A DNA stretch of 32,144 nucleotides from Caulobacterales bacterium (GCA_947474805.1 CANJKM010000007.1:1-32144), one strand, 5' to 3'. Positions 1 to 8,941 are shown, counted from the stretch's first letter. The notes: generated by a model not told the origin, from the letters alone. Made by a program: numbers and translations.

Positions 1-1
1 C

Positions 2-631
2 TTCGATAAGGCCTGCTACGTCGGCTGCGGCGTGACCACCGGCGTCGGCGCCGTGGTCAACACCGCCAAGGTCACGCCCGGCGCCAACGCCGTGGTGTTC
101 GGCCTGGGCGGCATCGGCCTGAACGTCATCCAGGGTCTGAAGATGGCCGGGGCCGACAAGATCATCGGCGTCGACATCAACGACTCCAAGGAAGAATGGG
201 GCCGCCGCTTCGGCATGACTCACTTCGTCAACCCCAAGAAGATCAGCGACGACGTCGTGGCCCACCTGGTCAATCTGACCGAGGGCGGCGCCGACTACAC
301 CTTCGACTGCACCGGCAACACCACGGTGATGCGTCAGGCGCTCGAAGCCTGCCATCGCGGCTGGGGCGAGAGCATCATCATCGGCGTGGCCGAGGCCGGC
401 AAGGAGATCGCCACCCGTCCGTTCCAGCTGGTCACCGGCCGGGTCTGGAAGGGTTCGGCCTTCGGCGGCGCGCGCGGTCGCACCGACACCCCGAAGATCG
501 TCGACTGGTACATGAACGGGAAGATCGAGATCGATCCGATGATCACCCACACCCTGCCGCTCGAAGACATCAACAAGGCCTTCGACCTGATGCACGCCGG
601 CGAGAGCATCCGCTCCGTCGTGGTGTTCTAA
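2..631 (+). CDS. frmA: S-(hydroxymethyl)glutathione dehydrogenase / class III alcohol dehydrogenase, C-terminal part (5' truncated)
   Basis: The reading frame is already open at the window edge, so only the last 209 residues are visible. This is the zinc-dependent class III alcohol dehydrogenase that oxidises S-hydroxymethylglutathione (formaldehyde plus glutathione) to S-formylglutathione with NAD+ in the cytoplasm. The visible part begins at the class III segment GCGVTTGVGAVVNTAKV, followed by the Rossmann dinucleotide motif GLGGIG at about visible residues 34-39 and the acidic residue of IIGVDIN that selects NAD(H). The catalytic-zinc and structural-zinc ligands would lie upstream and cannot be seen. 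The stop is five bases before the start of the S-formylglutathione hydrolase gene, giving the classic formaldehyde-detoxification pair. Family assignment is firm; the symbol (frmA or adhC) is a naming choice. Confidence 0.95.
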   Translation, partial: FDKACYVGCGVTTGVGAVVNTAKVTPGANAVVFGLGGIGLNVIQGLKMAGADKIIGVDINDSKEEWGRRFGMTHFVNPKKISDDVVAHLVNLTEGGADYTFDCTGNTTVMRQALEACHRGWGESIIIGVAEAGKEIATRPFQLVTGRVWKGSAFGGARGRTDTPKIVDWYMNGKIEIDPMITHTLPLEDINKAFDLMHAGESIRSVVVF

Positions 632-636
632 GGACC

Positions 637-1473
637 ATGAGCGAGATCGAGACCGTCGAGGAACACGCCGCTTTCGGCGGCGTGCAGGGCGTCTATAAGT
701 TCACTTCCGAAGCCTTGGGCGGGCCGACGACCGTCGCGGTCTTCGTCCCGCCGGGGAAGGGTCCGTTCCCGGTCGTGACCTATCTGTCCGGCCTGACCTG
801 CACCCACGCCAATGTGATGGAGAAGGGCGAGTATCGCCGCCTGGCCGCCGAGCTGGGTCTGGTCGTGGTCTGCCCGGACACCTCGCCGCGCGGCGAGGGC
901 GTGCCCAATGATGACGCCTATGACCTCGGTCAGGGCGCGGGCTTCTACGTCAACGCGACGCAGGCGCCGTGGGCCGGCCGCTTCAACATGTACGACTATG
1001 TGACCAAGGAGCTGATGGCGGTTGTTGCTGGGAAGTTCCCGGTCGATGTGAAGCGTCAGAGCATCTTCGGCCATTCGATGGGCGGCCACGGGGCGATCTC
1101 GATCGCGTTGAACAGTCCGGGCGTCTATGCGTCCGTCTCGGCCTTCTCGCCGATCGTGGCTCCGAGCCAGGTCCCTTGGGGCCAGAAGGCCTTCACCGCC
1201 TATCTGGGCGCCGACCAGGCCAACTGGCGGGCGCACGACAGTGTGGCTCTTCTGGAAGACGGCAAGGGCGATCTGAAGGACCTCCTGGTCGATGTCGGCA
1301 CGGCCGACCCCTTCCTGGAGAAGGAATTGAAGCCCGAGCTCCTGGAAGCCGCATGCGCCAAGGCCGGGGTCGCCCTGACCCTGCGCCGTCAGCCGGGCTA
1401 TGACCACAGCTACTATTTCATCTCGAGCTTCATGGACGACCACCTGCGCTGGCACGCGGACCGCCTGAAGTAA
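637..1473 (+). CDS. fghA: S-formylglutathione hydrolase
   Basis: A 278-residue cytoplasmic serine esterase that hydrolyses S-formylglutathione to formate and glutathione, the second step of formaldehyde detoxification. Length is normal for the family (about 275-280). The alpha/beta-hydrolase nucleophile elbow GHSMGG puts the catalytic serine at Ser147; Asp224 (GTADPF) and His257 (GYDHSYY) fit the rest of the triad, and LSGLTCTHAN near residue 50 is the conserved esterase-D segment. The ATG at 637 is chosen because it follows the dehydrogenase stop by five bases and gives the standard N-terminus. The same frame stays open upstream, but only as an out-of-frame shadow of the dehydrogenase. It is almost certainly cotranscribed with frmA. 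Confidence 0.96.
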   Translation: MSEIETVEEHAAFGGVQGVYKFTSEALGGPTTVAVFVPPGKGPFPVVTYLSGLTCTHANVMEKGEYRRLAAELGLVVVCPDTSPRGEGVPNDDAYDLGQGAGFYVNATQAPWAGRFNMYDYVTKELMAVVAGKFPVDVKRQSIFGHSMGGHGAISIALNSPGVYASVSAFSPIVAPSQVPWGQKAFTAYLGADQANWRAHDSVALLEDGKGDLKDLLVDVGTADPFLEKELKPELLEAACAKAGVALTLRRQPGYDHSYYFISSFMDDHLRWHADRLK

Positions 1474-1525
1474 AAACGTTCGCAGAATCCGGGCTCGAAT
1501 GGCCGGGCTTTAAGGGAGACTATCC

Positions 1526-1894
1526 ATGTTCACGCACACCACTGTCGGCACCAACGACCTCGACGGCGCCCGCAAGATGTACGACGCCGCCCTGGGCGCG
1601 CTCGGCCACGCCCGCACCGCCGACCTCGGCGACAACGGCTCGATCTACGGCGGCCAGTTCTTCGTCCTGAAGCCCGCGGACGGCGCCCCCGCCACCGCCG
1701 GCAACGGCACGACCATCAGCCTGGCCGCGCCCTCGCGCAGCGCCGTGGACGAGTTCCACGCCGCCGCCCTGGCCAATGGCGCGACCTGCGCCGGCGCTCC
1801 CGGTCCGCGCGGCTTCGCGCCCAACGCCTACGCCGCCTATATCCGCGACCTGGACGGCACCAAGATCGTCGCCGTCTGCACCAAGCCGGAATAG
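1526..1894 (+). CDS. VOC family (glyoxalase/bleomycin-resistance fold) protein
   Basis: A 122-residue single-domain protein with the vicinal oxygen chelate pattern. It has an N-terminal beta strand carrying a histidine (MFTHTTVGTNDLDGARKMYDAALGALG) and a C-terminal strand with YAAYIRDLDGTKI, whose acidic residue is a usual metal-ligand position. Such small proteins act as dimers in glyoxalase, lyase or resistance reactions, and no substrate can be assigned here. The start follows a purine-rich ribosome-binding site (AAGGGAGA, about 1513-1520). It lies 52 bases after fghA and ends just before a strong terminator, so it is either the last gene of the formaldehyde operon or a separate small unit. 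A link to formaldehyde or glutathione chemistry is possible but unproven. Confidence 0.85.
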   Translation: MFTHTTVGTNDLDGARKMYDAALGALGHARTADLGDNGSIYGGQFFVLKPADGAPATAGNGTTISLAAPSRSAVDEFHAAALANGATCAGAPGPRGFAPNAYAAYIRDLDGTKIVAVCTKPE

Positions 1895-1920
1895 GCGGCT
1901 CTAAGAACTAGAGTTCGGAA

Positions 1921-1953
1921 GGCCCCGTCGGCGTCGCGCCGGCGGGGCCTTTT
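1921..1953 (+). terminator. Rho-independent terminator after the VOC gene
   Basis: A 13-bp GC-rich stem (1921-1933 with 1937-1949, one G-U wobble) with a three-base loop is followed directly by TTTT at 1950-1953. It sits 26 bases after the VOC stop and 17 bases before tag, so it separates the formaldehyde/VOC unit from tag. Confidence 0.85.
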
Positions 1954-1970
1954 AGTGCGAGATTGAGCCT

Positions 1971-2522
1971 ATGACTCACCGCTGCTCCTGGGCCGACGCT
2001 GACCCGCTGATGCGGGCCTACCACGACGCCGAATGGGGCGTGCCCCAACGCGACTCTCGCATGCTGTGGGAGATGCTGATGCTGGAGGGCTTCCAGGCGG
2101 GGCTGTCCTGGCAGGTGATCCTGAAAAAGCGCGAAGCCTTCCGGGCGGCCTTCGCCGGGTTCGATCCGCGCAAGGTGGCGGCCTTCGATGAGGCCGATGT
2201 CGAGCGCCTGATGCTCGACCCAGGCATCGTCCGGGCGCGGGCCAAGATCGTGGCGACCATCCGCGGCGCGCAGATCTATTGCGAGATGGAGGAGGCGGGC
2301 GAGCGGTTCGCCGAAGTCTGCTGGTCTTTCACGGACGGGAAGGTGCTCAAGGGCGAGGGGACAAGCTGGATCGCCTCCACCCCTCTGTCAGAGGCGATCT
2401 CCAAGGACATGAAGCGGCGCGGCTTCAAATTTGTCGGCCCGACCATCGTCTATGCCTGGATGCAGGCGGTCGGGATCGTCAACGACCACAGCGTCGCTTG
2501 CTTTCGTTGGGACGAGGTCTGA
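1971..2522 (+). CDS. tag: DNA-3-methyladenine glycosylase I
   Basis: A 183-residue base-excision-repair glycosylase that removes 3-methyladenine from alkylated DNA. The Tag zinc-binding residues are all visible: Cys5 (MTHRCSW), His18 (AYHDAEWG), and His173 and Cys177 in NDHSVACF near the C-terminus. The catalytic-pocket segment MLMLEGFQAGLSWQVILKKRE supplies Glu39 and the aromatic residues that stack on the base. Length matches the E. coli enzyme. It starts 17 bases after the upstream terminator and is apparently monocistronic, facing the converging TonB-receptor gene. No adaptation-type (Ada) regulator is adjacent. Confidence 0.95.
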   Translation: MTHRCSWADADPLMRAYHDAEWGVPQRDSRMLWEMLMLEGFQAGLSWQVILKKREAFRAAFAGFDPRKVAAFDEADVERLMLDPGIVRARAKIVATIRGAQIYCEMEEAGERFAEVCWSFTDGKVLKGEGTSWIASTPLSEAISKDMKRRGFKFVGPTIVYAWMQAVGIVNDHSVACFRWDEV

Positions 2523-2524
2523 CC

Positions 2525-2559
2525 CCAAAACAAAACCGCCCGGCCGAGGCCGGGCGGTT
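2525..2559 (-). terminator. Rho-independent terminator for the TonB receptor gene (possibly bidirectional)
   Basis: A perfect 12-bp inverted repeat (2534-2545 with 2548-2559) lies between the convergent tag and TonB-receptor genes. Read on the minus strand, the hairpin is followed by a T-rich run (TTTTGTTTTGGGG), so it best serves the receptor gene. On the plus strand only TT follows. A second hairpin at 2570-2592 lies closer to the receptor stop. Confidence 0.8.
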
Positions 2560-2569
2560 GAGCTAGAGC

Positions 2570-2592
2570 GGGGCGGGCGCGAGGCCCGCCCC
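2570..2592. repeat. GC-rich hairpin between convergent genes
   Basis: A perfect 9-bp stem (2570-2578 with 2584-2592) with a five-base loop, next to the terminator hairpin. It has no U-tract on either side, so it is probably an mRNA 3'-end stabiliser or a transcription pause element rather than a complete terminator. Confidence 0.5.
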
Positions 2593-2605
2593 GATATCGG
2601 TTCGC

Positions 2606-5437
2606 TTAATACTGGAACCGCAGGCCCATACGCCAGGCCATGCCGAGCGAGTCGTACATGTAGGCGGGCTGCGAGATCGGGTAGACGTAGAGCGGAGGAC
2701 CGCGGTTGAAGGCGTTCTGGATGGTCCCGTAGAGCTGCAGGCGACGGCCGTCGGCGTCCAGGATCACATAGGAAGCCGACAGGTTGACCGTGGTCTGGCT
2801 GGGCAGCTTGTTGTTGTCGCGCTGCGTCGCCGTACCGGTGATCGAGGTGATCTCGGTCACGCCCGGGCCGATGTACTTCAGCTGGATGGCGCCCATGAAT
2901 TTGCCGATGTCGTACTGGATATTGTACGTCGCCAGCCATTCCGGGATCTGCAGGGTGCCGGCGAAGGTCGCGTGGTTCTGGCCGACGCTGTTGCGATAGC
3001 CGCCAAGGTCGGTCTGGGCGTATTCGAACACCTTAGTGGCGAAGGCCCGCAGGGTGATCTGGCCCGGAAGCGGCAGCACCGGCAGCTCGCCGAGCGGCTG
3101 GACGAAGCTGGCTTCCAGGTCGAGACCACGGGTCTGGAACCGGGCGTTGTTGACCGACGAGTTCTGCACCGCGGTGATCGTGCGGGCGGCGTCGAAGGTC
3201 AGCAGGGCGCAGATGTCCGCCCGGCCGTCGCGGCAGAGGTTGACCATGTCCTGGGCGCCGATGGTGCCGATCTGGTCGCGGATCTTGATGTTGTAATAGT
3301 CGGCCGAGAACCGCAGGCGGGCGAACTTGGGCTGGATGCTGCCGCCGATCGTCCAGGTCTTGGACTTCTCGGGGGTCAGGTTCGGGTTACCCGAGGTGAC
3401 ATAATCGGTCAGGGTGGCCTGGCCGGTGAAGGGACCCGAGAACTGGGTGATGTTGTTCCGGCTGACGCCGCCCTGGTTGTAGAGTTCGGTGTTGTTCGGC
3501 GCCCGGATGTCGCGCGACAGGGTCGAGCGGAGCATGATCTCGTCGATCGGCTTCCAGGTGCCGCCGATCTTCCAGGTCGTTGCCCCGCCCGAGGTCGAGT
3601 AGTCGGCGTAACGGATGGCGCCGTTGATATCGAGCGCGCGGGCGAAGACCATGTCCTTGGCCAGGGGCACGGCGACTTCGGCGTAGCCTTCCTTCACGCT
3701 GTACGAACCGGCGAGCGGACGGATGTTGCCGGAGTCATAGCCGCCGACGCGGGCGATCGGGTCGGAGGTCGTGTTGATCTGTTCCTTGCGGTATTCGCCG
3801 CCGACCGCCACGGCCACCGGACCGGCCCAGGTCGAGATCGGCTCGCCCCGGACGTTGAAGGTGGCGTTGTTCTGGGTAGTGTCGCGGTTGGCCGACTGCA
3901 TGGCGAACACGAAGTCACGGGCGGCCTGGCTGGCGGCGTTCGGGCCGAAGATGTTGAAGGGCACGCAGCCGCCGGCCGGGTTGCGGCAGACGGGGACGCC
4001 GTTCGGGCCGGCGACGGCGTCGAGGGCCTGGGTCCAGCGGGCGTTGATACGGCTGCCGTCGGTCAGGAATTCGCTGTGCAGGCGGCCGTATTGGTAGTGG
4101 GCGTCCCAGGTCCATTCCTTGCCGAGCGCGCCGAACGAGCCGTCAAGACCACCGACGAAGCGGTAGATCATGTTCTTGATGTCGGAGTCGGGTTGGCCGC
4201 CGTCGCTGTTCAGGCGGCCCATGGTCAGGTTGGCCAGGTTCAGACGGGTCATCTCGGCCGCGATATTGGCCGGGATGAAGGGGTTGCCGCGCAGGATGGT
4301 GATGTTGCCCTGGTCGCGAGGGCGGACGATCGGCACCGTGGCCTTGGTCTGGGCGTTGCCGTACTCGAGCCAAGCGTTGACCTTGTCGGTCACCTTGTAA
4401 TCGAAGTGGCCGAGCAGCGAGTAGCGCTCGAACTTCGGACGCAAGGCGAAGACCTGGTTATAGGCGCCGCTGACGTCGCCGCCGATCATGTTGTTGCCGG
4501 TGACGATGCCGTACTGGAACTGGCGCGACACGCCGCCGTCCTCGAAGGTGATGCCCTTCAGCGGGCCGGCGGTGATGATGCCGCCGGGGTTCTGGGTCGA
4601 GAAGCGGACGTCCTCATAATAGCCGAAGGGCGAGAGACGGTTGCCCACGCCGCCGCAGGAAGCCGCCAGCGGCGCGAGCCCCAGCCCGGAGCAGGGGTTC
4701 TGAATTTGCAGGTAGCGCTCTTCGGCCACCCACGGACGCTTGTCTTCGTAGGGCTTCTCAGCGGTGTAGGCGCCCTTGCCGTAGGAGTAGTCGCCGCCCA
4801 GCAGCAGGTGGGCCCGGTCGTTGAAGAAGCTCTTGCCGAAGGCCACGGCGCCCTGCCAGGTCTCGTCGTCGCCGTATTTGGACTGGCCGTACTGGGCCTG
4901 ACCCTTCAGGCCTTCGAACTTGGTGTCGAGCACTATGTTGACCACGCCGGCGACGGCGTCCGAGCCGTAGGCGGCCGAGGCGCCGCCGGTGACGACGTCG
5001 ATGCGCTGGGTCAGGATGACGGGGAATTGGTTCAGGTCCTGCGAGCCGCCGGTGCGGCGACCGTTCAGCAGCAGCAGGGTGCGCTGGTTGCCCAGGCCGC
5101 GAAGGTCGACGAGGTTGCCGCCCGCGCCCGAGTTGGCGCCGTTGGTCGGCGAGGAGGTGTTCTGCGCCGTGGTCGACGGGCGGAAGGCCGGGATGTCGTT
5201 GATGACTTCCAGCACGCTGGTGGGGGCGCGGCGCTGAAGGTCGGCCGTGCCCAGAACGGTGGTCGGGGTCGGGGCCGTGAAGCCCGCGCTTTGAATGCGC
5301 GAGGCGGTGACAACCACCTCGCCGACATCGGCGGCGTCTTGGGCGGAAGCGGCGGTAGCCAGGCCCAGGATCAGAGCCGTGGCGCTAGCGGCGCACATGT
5401 AAGTGGCAGCCGAACGGCCACGTTGGCGTTGAGTCAT
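2606..5437 (-). CDS. TonB-dependent outer-membrane receptor (orphan, substrate unknown)
   Basis: A 943-residue outer-membrane transporter. Residues 1-32 form a Sec signal peptide ending in AAS-AQD. The plug domain follows (about 40-165), with EVVVTASRI at its start, LVDLRGLGNQRTLLLLNGRR, and GGASAAYGSDAVAGVVNIVL near its end. The rest is a 22-strand barrel ending in LRFQY with a terminal aromatic. Cysteine pairs in predicted loops (NPCSGLGLAPLAASCGG, VCRNPAGGC, LCRDGRADIC) are typical of the large Caulobacter/sphingomonad receptor class that imports carbohydrates, peptides or other organics rather than known siderophores. The start is preceded by an AGGGGAG ribosome-binding site. No substrate-processing enzyme is adjacent, so the substrate cannot be inferred. 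Confidence 0.93.
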   Translation of the reverse strand: MTQRQRGRSAATYMCAASATALILGLATAASAQDAADVGEVVVTASRIQSAGFTAPTPTTVLGTADLQRRAPTSVLEVINDIPAFRPSTTAQNTSSPTNGANSGAGGNLVDLRGLGNQRTLLLLNGRRTGGSQDLNQFPVILTQRIDVVTGGASAAYGSDAVAGVVNIVLDTKFEGLKGQAQYGQSKYGDDETWQGAVAFGKSFFNDRAHLLLGGDYSYGKGAYTAEKPYEDKRPWVAEERYLQIQNPCSGLGLAPLAASCGGVGNRLSPFGYYEDVRFSTQNPGGIITAGPLKGITFEDGGVSRQFQYGIVTGNNMIGGDVSGAYNQVFALRPKFERYSLLGHFDYKVTDKVNAWLEYGNAQTKATVPIVRPRDQGNITILRGNPFIPANIAAEMTRLNLANLTMGRLNSDGGQPDSDIKNMIYRFVGGLDGSFGALGKEWTWDAHYQYGRLHSEFLTDGSRINARWTQALDAVAGPNGVPVCRNPAGGCVPFNIFGPNAASQAARDFVFAMQSANRDTTQNNATFNVRGEPISTWAGPVAVAVGGEYRKEQINTTSDPIARVGGYDSGNIRPLAGSYSVKEGYAEVAVPLAKDMVFARALDINGAIRYADYSTSGGATTWKIGGTWKPIDEIMLRSTLSRDIRAPNNTELYNQGGVSRNNITQFSGPFTGQATLTDYVTSGNPNLTPEKSKTWTIGGSIQPKFARLRFSADYYNIKIRDQIGTIGAQDMVNLCRDGRADICALLTFDAARTITAVQNSSVNNARFQTRGLDLEASFVQPLGELPVLPLPGQITLRAFATKVFEYAQTDLGGYRNSVGQNHATFAGTLQIPEWLATYNIQYDIGKFMGAIQLKYIGPGVTEITSITGTATQRDNNKLPSQTTVNLSASYVILDADGRRLQLYGTIQNAFNRGPPLYVYPISQPAYMYDSLGMAWRMGLRFQY

Positions 5438-5673
5438 TTCACTCCCCTTAGAATTTTTAGTCTTTTTAAGCGTCTACGAATGGCCACCTTATTAGGCAGC
5501 CATACATTGTATAGTGCAGACATGACCTAAGGCTGTTCAACCCGGAAATGACGTCTGAACTGAAACAAACCGTGACTGCGGCTCAAGTGTCACTCTTAAG
5601 TCGCACTGAACGCCGTTCAGACCTGTAATGGAAATTGTACGTATCCCCAACAATAAGAGCTGGCTTGTCTCCG
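5438..5673. promoter_or_regulatory. Intergenic region upstream of the TonB receptor with short palindromes
   Basis: These 236 bases separate the receptor start from the stop of the PiuC-type gene, and are less GC-rich than the surroundings. They hold two perfect palindromes: CTGAACG-C-CGTTCAG at 5606-5620 and ATACA-T-TGTAT at 5502-5512. GTTCA and TGAAC half-sites also occur around 5535-5560. No convincing sigma-70 promoter could be fixed by eye. The palindromes are candidate operator sites for the receptor; their regulator is unknown. Confidence 0.4.
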
Positions 5674-6354
5674 TCAAACCTCGGCCCACATCCGCAGCAG
5701 ATTGTGGTAGGCCCCCGTCAGCGAAATGATCGACGGGTCCGACTGGCCCGCGGCCTGGGCGAGCCGCTGGATGGCGAGATCCATGTCGAAAAGCAGCGCG
5801 CGCTGCTCGACTCCGCGCACATAGCTCTGAATCCAGAAGAAGGCGGCGACCCGCTCGCCCCGGGTGATGGGCGTGACCTGATGCAGGCTGGAGGCCGGGT
5901 AGAGGATCAGGTCGCCCGCGCTCAGTTTCACCGAATGGGCGCCGTAGGTGTCCTCGACCATCAGCTCGCCGCCGTCGTAGTCGCCCGGCTCTGAGAGGAA
6001 CAGCGTGGCCGAGAGGTCGGCCCTCAGGACGCCGCCCTCGGGATTGGCGCGGATCGAATTGTCGATATGGCCGCCGAAGGTCTGGCCGACGCCATAGCGG
6101 TTGAACAGCGGCGGCAGGACGGTGCGGGGCAGGGCGGCGCTGGTGAAGAGGAGACTGGCGTCGAGGGCCCGGCGGATGATGTGGCCGGCGGCGCGCGAGG
6201 CTTCCGATGCGTGGGGCAACTGCAGGTTATTCTTGGCCATGGCGGCCTGGAAGCCGGAGGTGGCGTTCCCATCGCTCCAGTCGCCCGCGTCGATGATCCG
6301 GCGGCACTCGGCCAGCTGTTCGGGGTTAAGGACCTGGGGGATGTGGAGCATCAT
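5674..6354 (-). CDS. piuC: PKHD-type Fe(II)/2-oxoglutarate hydroxylase (PiuC/YbiX family)
   Basis: A 226-residue cytoplasmic non-haem iron oxygenase. The double-stranded beta-helix metal triad is visible as His96 and Asp98 (GGHIDNS) and His158 (SSLHQV), with Arg168 ([13 protein letters not shown]) in the 2-oxoglutarate-binding position. Length and motifs match PiuC/YbiX. In many proteobacteria this gene follows a Fiu/PiuA catecholate receptor and is iron-repressed; its physiological substrate is not settled, though modification of imported siderophore has been suggested. Here it lies 80 bases downstream of the Fiu-like receptor on the same strand, so it is probably expressed from the Fur-like promoter at about 8.9 kb. 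ATG codons at 6354 and 6351 are equally plausible starts. Confidence 0.92.
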   Translation of the reverse strand: MMLHIPQVLNPEQLAECRRIIDAGDWSDGNATSGFQAAMAKNNLQLPHASEASRAAGHIIRRALDASLLFTSAALPRTVLPPLFNRYGVGQTFGGHIDNSIRANPEGGVLRADLSATLFLSEPGDYDGGELMVEDTYGAHSVKLSAGDLILYPASSLHQVTPITRGERVAAFFWIQSYVRGVEQRALLFDMDLAIQRLAQAAGQSDPSIISLTGAYHNLLRMWAEV

Positions 6355-6375
6355 GACGGGCGTCTCGGATAAAGA

Positions 6376-6409
6376 GGCGCCCCATCCGCGAGCGACGGGG
6401 CGGGGCGCC
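6376..6409 (-). repeat. Hairpin in the fiu-piuC spacer
   Basis: An 8-bp GC-rich inverted repeat (6376-6383 with 6402-6409). An alternative 6-bp pairing uses 6378-6383 and 6397-6402. It lies between the receptor stop and the hydroxylase start and has no clear U-tract on the minus strand. It may stabilise the receptor message or partly attenuate read-through into piuC. Confidence 0.4.
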
Positions 6410-6434
6410 AGGAAACCGCTTCCGGTTGGGGTAT

Positions 6435-8879
6435 TTAGAAGCGGTAGCTGACGGTGAGGCTGCCGAACCGCGCGTCGCTGGGGGTCGCCCAGCCGTTGTT
6501 CCGCATCCGCGTGTAGTAGGTCTTGTCGAACAGGTTGTTGATGTTGAGCCGCAGCTCTACGGCGTCGGTCGCGCGCCAGGCGGCGAACAGGCGGTGGACC
6601 GAATAGTCCTGGCTCTTGATCAGCGGGAGGGTCGTCCGGCCAGCGTAAACCGCCGGAACCGCGGGGGCCGTCGCCGTGGCGGCGACCGCCGCGACGCGGA
6701 CAACGCCGGCGTGCTGGGTGAGGTAGGTTTCGCCCTGGTAGGTGACGGCGTAGCCGAGCTGGAACCGGTCGGTGAAATCATAGGTCGCCATGACCGAGAA
6801 GGCGTGGTCGGGAACCTGCAGCAGAGGATCGCCCTTGATGAAGTCGGCGTCGGTGCCGTTGAAGCCGCCCCGGGCCGAGAAGTCGGACGCGCCCGTCAGC
6901 ACCTTGGACTTCAGATAGGTGTAGTTGGCGAACATCGACATGCGCCGGGTGATTTTGCCGGCCGCGCCGAGGGCCAAGCCGTCCACGCGCGAGGCGCCGT
7001 TCAAGAGCTGGACGGTGACGATCGGGTCGCCCGACGGCACACGGTAGTTGGTGCGCTCGTTGCGGAATACTGCGCCGTTGAGCGATAGTAGCCCGTCGCG
7101 GGCCTCCCACTTCACGCCGGCCTCGTAGTTCAGGCCCTCTTCGGGCGCGACGTTGCAGGTGTCGACGGTGCAGGCGCCGTTGACGGCCGTCTGCGAGGGG
7201 GTCTTGGAGTTGCCGGCCGAGACATAGAGGCTCCACTCCGGGCGCGGCTTGTAGACCGCGCCGATCCGGTAGGAGAAGAGGTGGTTGCGGTTGCGGAAGG
7301 TCGGGCCCGGCGTGATCGCGCCGGTGGTCGGCGGGACGACGGCGTAGGTGTCGGTCGAGTTGGCGCCCTCGTTGTTCTCGTAGCGGACGCCGCCGGTCAG
7401 CTGGACGTGCGGGCCAAGGGCGATGGTGTCGAACAGATAGGCCGCCTGGGTCTTGCGGTCGCCGTCCTGGGCCGAGGCCTGGATGTAGTTGACCGGGCCG
7501 CGCCAGACATTGTCCGGCGTGTAGATGTTCATCAGCGGAAGCACGGGGTTGGGCGTGGCCCCCAGCGGGTTGCGCAGCACATTGCCGGTGTCGAGCCGGT
7601 AGGTCTCGCTGAGGAAGCTGGCCCCCACGACCATGGTGTGAGCCAAGCCGCCGGTCGCGAAGGTCACGGTCAGGTCGGTCTGGCTGTAGAGCATGGTGTT
7701 GCGGGTATCGCGTACATTTCCCCGCGGTCCCGACAGGCTGTAGAGGCCCGGCGTCGCGCACGAAACATAGCCGGTCAGATCGGTCGCGGTCGGGGTCTGG
7801 CTGGTCGCGGCGGGCTGACGGCCGTCGGCGAGGCAGTAAGTTCCCTGCGGGGGATCGACGAGCGAATACTGCTTCACTGTCTGCCAGCGGCCCAGGCTGT
7901 GGATCGACAGGTTTTCGTTGAACGCGTGGCTCAGGACGCCGGTGAAGATGTCGATATTGGTCTTCTGGGTGTCGAGGTTGCGGTAACCGAAATAGGTCTC
8001 GCGGCTGACGCCCGGAACGGCGCGGCCGTTGTAGAAGGGGACACCGTATTGCGGCGTGTTCTCGTCCTCCTGGTGGAACCAGTTGGCGGTGAAGCGCGTC
8101 GAGGTTCCGAGCCCGAAGGCGATCGAGGGCGCGACGCCCCAGCGCTTGTATTGTTCGACGTCGCGACCGGGCACGTCGTTGCGATGCAGGAGGAGGTTGA
8201 GACGGACCGCGATAGTATCGCCGAGGGTCGTGTTGGCGTCGAGTGTCAGCCGGCCATAGGCGTCGGTTCCGGCCCCGGCGGTGATGAGGGTCTGGTCGCG
8301 CAGGCTCGGCGTCTTGGACACCATGTTGATGACGCCGCCGACCGATCCGGCGCCATTGTAGACGGTCGAGGCGCCGTTGATGACCTCGACCTGTTCGATA
8401 TTGAAATTGTCAGAGCGGCTGTACTGGGCGCTGTCGCGGACGCCGTCGAGGGTGATGTCGGCGTTGGCCGAGAAGCCGCGCAGGGTGATGCTGTCGCCGT
8501 ACCCCACGCCACCTTCTCCAGCTCCGAAGGTAATTCCGGGAACGGTCGCCAGCACATCGCGGAGGCTGAACAGATTCTGAGCCTGCATGGTGCGGGCGGT
8601 GACCACGGTCACGGTCTGAGGTGTATCGGCGAGGGGGGAGGTGAATTTGGGAGAGACGGCTTCGCGCGCCTGGCGCCCGATCACATCGACCCGCGAAACT
8701 TGGGCGGCGACGGCCACCGCGGCGGCGGCCATCGGGGCGCTCTGGGCCAGGGCGGCGTGTGGAGCGCAGAGTCCGGCCAAGCCCGCGACGGCCGCCGCAC
8801 CCAGGGCCGGACGGCTCAGGGATTTCACGGCTGCGCTCCGAGACTCAAGCGGGAGCGTGCTGCGGTTGGACTCGGTCAC
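6435..8879 (-). CDS. fiu: TonB-dependent catecholate siderophore receptor (Fiu/PiuA-like)
   Basis: An 814-residue outer-membrane receptor for ferric catecholate-type siderophores or their breakdown products. An N-terminal export signal (hydrophobic [22 protein letters not shown]) is followed by the plug: [18 protein letters not shown] (siderophore-receptor class), [31 protein letters not shown], and [22 protein letters not shown]. The barrel ends in VSYRF with terminal Phe. I chose the GTG at 8879 because it has a GGGGA ribosome-binding site and lies just downstream of the Fur-like array. An ATG at 8942 would sit inside that array and place about 20 extra residues before the signal, so it is less likely. 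Partnership with the PiuC-type gene supports the Fiu-like call; the actual ligand is unknown. Confidence 0.92.
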   Translation of the reverse strand: MTESNRSTLPLESRSAAVKSLSRPALGAAAVAGLAGLCAPHAALAQSAPMAAAAVAVAAQVSRVDVIGRQAREAVSPKFTSPLADTPQTVTVVTARTMQAQNLFSLRDVLATVPGITFGAGEGGVGYGDSITLRGFSANADITLDGVRDSAQYSRSDNFNIEQVEVINGASTVYNGAGSVGGVINMVSKTPSLRDQTLITAGAGTDAYGRLTLDANTTLGDTIAVRLNLLLHRNDVPGRDVEQYKRWGVAPSIAFGLGTSTRFTANWFHQEDENTPQYGVPFYNGRAVPGVSRETYFGYRNLDTQKTNIDIFTGVLSHAFNENLSIHSLGRWQTVKQYSLVDPPQGTYCLADGRQPAATSQTPTATDLTGYVSCATPGLYSLSGPRGNVRDTRNTMLYSQTDLTVTFATGGLAHTMVVGASFLSETYRLDTGNVLRNPLGATPNPVLPLMNIYTPDNVWRGPVNYIQASAQDGDRKTQAAYLFDTIALGPHVQLTGGVRYENNEGANSTDTYAVVPPTTGAITPGPTFRNRNHLFSYRIGAVYKPRPEWSLYVSAGNSKTPSQTAVNGACTVDTCNVAPEEGLNYEAGVKWEARDGLLSLNGAVFRNERTNYRVPSGDPIVTVQLLNGASRVDGLALGAAGKITRRMSMFANYTYLKSKVLTGASDFSARGGFNGTDADFIKGDPLLQVPDHAFSVMATYDFTDRFQLGYAVTYQGETYLTQHAGVVRVAAVAATATAPAVPAVYAGRTTLPLIKSQDYSVHRLFAAWRATDAVELRLNINNLFDKTYYTRMRNNGWATPSDARFGSLTVSYRF

Positions 8880-8903
8880 GGCGTATCCCCGGTGAAAATG
8901 CTC

Positions 8904-8941
8904 TTGCGAAACGTTCGCAATATTAGTGCGAATGACTCGCA
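8904..8941. promoter_or_regulatory. Candidate Fur operator array between fiu and the DUF454 gene
   Basis: Four alternating hexamer half-sites lie in 38 bases: TGCGAA (8905), TTCGCA (8914), TGCGAA (8927) and CTCGCA (8936). The first pair forms a perfect TTGCGAA-ACG-TTCGCAA palindrome, the second a 19-bp TTCGCA-N7-TGCGAA, and the third TGCGAA-TGA-CTCGCA. Overlapping hexamers of this kind are typical of Fur boxes, and the motif resembles alphaproteobacterial Fur sites as I recall them. Its position 25-62 bases upstream of the receptor start suits iron repression, and the divergent DUF454 gene would share it. Confidence 0.7.

Noticed and set aside
2972-5530. 852-codon open frame on the plus strand
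   Set aside because: It is antisense to the TonB receptor, whose motifs, signal peptide and ribosome-binding site are clear. The frame's translation is low-complexity (Gly/Val/Asp/Arg-rich), as expected opposite a GC-rich gene.
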